Below are positions 62,340-64,000 of a DNA stretch of 64,000 nt, in pieces. Both the position numbers and the translations under genes were made by a program. Origin of the DNA: Syntrophomonas sp. DTU019 (GTDB lineage: Bacteria > Bacillota > Syntrophomonadia > Syntrophomonadales > Syntrophomonadaceae); the NCBI GenBank assembly GCA_913757435.1, contig CAJYDM010000005.1:1-64000 (forward strand). Direction: 5' to 3'. The notes beneath the pieces are model-generated. The model saw only the letters and a program-made list of their open reading frames with translations, did not search any database and had not been told where the DNA came from. Within the stretch, counting starts at the first letter, position 1. Every line of letters begins with the position of its first letter.

Positions 62340-64000
62340 TTGCAGCAAAAAATCATTCGTGACATACTACCCCGAGTCAGTAAACCTGCCCGCTACAGCG
62401 GCGATGAATTAAACAGTATAAAGAAAGATTGGGATTTCGGCGGGGTCAAAATGCTGCTGGCATTCCCCGATGTGTACGAAGTGGGAATGTCGCATCTGGG
62501 AAGCAAGATTTTATACGGTCTGGTAAATGAACAGACCCACCATTTGTTGGAGCGCTGCTTCGCGCCCTGGCCCGATATGGAGGCCATCATGCGCGAAGAG
62601 GGTATCCCGCTTTACTCCTTGGAGAATTTTCAGCCCATTGAGAATTTTAATGTGATCGGTTTCAGCTTGCAGTACGAGTTGTCCCTCACCAATGTTTTAA
62701 ATATGCTCGACCTGGGGCGTATACCCGTGCTGACTGAAGACCGCGAACCGCAGCACCCCATAGTGATCGGGGGCGGACCAGTTTGTGCCAACCCCGAGCC
62801 CTTCGCGGATTTCTTCGATGCCCTGGTGATAGGTGACGGCGAAGAAGTGATACTGGAGATACTGAATCTGGTAGAAGGCTATCGTGGGGCTCCGCGCCAG
62901 GACATATTGATGCAGCTGGCCAGGCTTGAAGGGGTGTATGTCCCTTCTTTGTATAAAGTGGAATACGACTCAGAAGGACATTACCAATCCATCAAACCTT
63001 TGGATAAGGAGACTCCCCGCCGGGTGCGGCGGCGGGTGGTGAAAAGTCTCGATTCGGCTTATTTCCCGGAAAAGCCCGTGGTACCATATTTATCCGTAGT
63101 GCATGACCGCGCCGTTCTGGAGGTAATGCGCGGCTGCCAACGGGGCTGCCGCTTTTGTCATGCCGGCATGGTTTACCGGCCGGTACGCGAACGTGCCCTG
63201 CAAACCCTGCTGGAGCAGGCCGAAGCGCAAATCCGCAACACCGGATATGATGAGTTATCCCTGGTCTCACTCAGCACCCTGGACTTTTCACAGGTGAAGC
63301 CCCTGGTCTTCGAGTTAGTGCAGAGATATGGAGCAGAGGGCATCGGAGTGGCCTTGCCCTCGCTGCGGGTGGATCAATTCTCAGTGGAACTGGCCAATGA
63401 AGTTCAGAAGGTGAGAAAGACCACCCTGACCCTGGCGCCAGAGGCGGGTACGCAGAGGATGCGCGATGTGATAAATAAGAATGTCAGCGAAGAGCAATTG
63501 CTGGAGGCGGTGTCGGCAGCTTTCTCCTCGGGCTGGAACGCGCTCAAGCTCTATTTCATGATAGGCCTGCCTGGTGAAAGAGATGAGGATCTGGATGGGA
63601 TAATCGACCTTTTGATCAAAGTCAAGCAACGCGGTGATGAACTCGCCCGTCGAAAGGTGGAAATCCGGGCCAGCCTGGCCTGTTTCGTGCCCAAAGCCCA
63701 TACCCCGTTTCAATGGAGGCCTCAGGATTCGATGGCTGAACTTAAGGAAAAAAGGCATTACCTGAGCCGGCGCCGCTTGAAAGGTATTAAACTGAGTTTC
63801 CATGATGAGGCAACCACTTACCTGGAAGGCGCCATTGCTCGCGGAGACCGCAGGATGGCACAGGTGATCCACCGGGCCTGGCAGAAGGGCTGCCGCTTCG
63901 ACGGGTGGAGTGAACATTTCCGTTTTTCGGCCTGGATGGAGGCCTTTGAGGAATGTGGAGTCGATCCGGACATATATGTGACCCGCAGACGGAGTTATGA
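62340..64000 (+). CDS. B12-binding/radical-SAM protein, partial (TIGR03960-like)
   Basis: At least 553 residues; the gene runs off the window. TTG start with GTGGGAGG upstream. An N-terminal cobalamin-binding-like domain (LAFPDVYEVGMSHLG, VIGGGPVCANPEPFADFFDA) is followed by the radical-SAM cluster motif GCQRGCRFCHAG (CxxxCxxC). Proteins of this kind lie near ribonuclease G and rplU in Clostridia, and the order rodA/min - spoIVF - this gene agrees. Biological role not established. Confidence 0.93.
   Translation, partial: MQQKIIRDILPRVSKPARYSGDELNSIKKDWDFGGVKMLLAFPDVYEVGMSHLGSKILYGLVNEQTHHLLERCFAPWPDMEAIMREEGIPLYSLENFQPIENFNVIGFSLQYELSLTNVLNMLDLGRIPVLTEDREPQHPIVIGGGPVCANPEPFADFFDALVIGDGEEVILEILNLVEGYRGAPRQDILMQLARLEGVYVPSLYKVEYDSEGHYQSIKPLDKETPRRVRRRVVKSLDSAYFPEKPVVPYLSVVHDRAVLEVMRGCQRGCRFCHAGMVYRPVRERALQTLLEQAEAQIRNTGYDELSLVSLSTLDFSQVKPLVFELVQRYGAEGIGVALPSLRVDQFSVELANEVQKVRKTTLTLAPEAGTQRMRDVINKNVSEEQLLEAVSAAFSSGWNALKLYFMIGLPGERDEDLDGIIDLLIKVKQRGDELARRKVEIRASLACFVPKAHTPFQWRPQDSMAELKEKRHYLSRRRLKGIKLSFHDEATTYLEGAIARGDRRMAQVIHRAWQKGCRFDGWSEHFRFSAWMEAFEECGVDPDIYVTRRRSY

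Overview
The window reads as a bacterial chromosome segment from an anaerobic, endospore-forming Clostridia-class Firmicute, most likely a syntrophic fatty-acid oxidiser near Syntrophomonas. This is inferred from gene order and content, not from a database match. The pointers are the tig-clpP-clpX-lonB-lon-engB run, valS-folC, rex, maf-radC-mreBCD-mrdA-minCDE-rodA, a SpoIVFA/SpoIVFB-like pair, and several CoA-thioester and low-potential redox genes. TTG and GTG starts are common, and many starts were placed by their ribosome binding sites.

Layout. 143-6137 (minus): a complete type I restriction-modification operon, hsdM-hsdS-hsdR. 6552-7018 (minus): a five-tRNA operon (Gly-Arg-His-Gln-Lys) with a clear promoter and terminator. 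7349-13055: mixed genes, namely an orphan soluble PAS histidine kinase, a decayed UDP-GlcNAc 2-epimerase fragment, a short-chain dehydrogenase, tRNA-Pro, an L,D-transpeptidase, a TPR membrane protein, a lipoprotein and tRNA-Gly. 13227-21417: the protein quality-control block. 21401-22666 (minus): a SEC-C protein.

22697-42538 is an accessory metabolic block of about 20 kb between the SEC-C gene and valS. A near-identical 25-bp direct repeat (24/25) lies at each edge. It holds two units with good sigma-54 promoters. The first is a DUF35 protein, a divergent thiolase and an AMP-forming acyl-CoA ligase. The second is a Cys-ligated molybdopterin oxidoreductase with two subunits resembling sulfhydrogenase beta/gamma (AsrA/AsrB). 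A PAS/AAA+/Fis sigma-54 activator lies between them. Further on are a DASS-type carboxylate transporter, a CoA-transferase, a divergent membrane H+-pyrophosphatase, adenylate kinase, an iron-sulfur flavoprotein and an adenine-deaminase-like amidohydrolase. My reading is that an organic acid is imported and activated to its CoA ester, the AMP and PPi released are recycled by Adk and the proton-pumping PPase, and the ester is oxidised or cleaved with electrons passing through the Mo/FeS/flavin complex. The substrate cannot be read from sequence.

42745-58962 returns to core genes: valS, folC, a DUF47/PiT phosphate pair behind a candidate Pho box, rex behind a candidate Rex site, then the cell-shape and division genes. 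58965-60539 is a small mobile-element scar: a truncated IS1182-type transposase next to a REP-associated tyrosine transposase flanked by perfect inverted 27-bp REP-like repeats. 60632-64000 holds the spoIVFA/spoIVFB-like pair and the first 553 codons of a B12-binding/radical-SAM protein that runs off the window.
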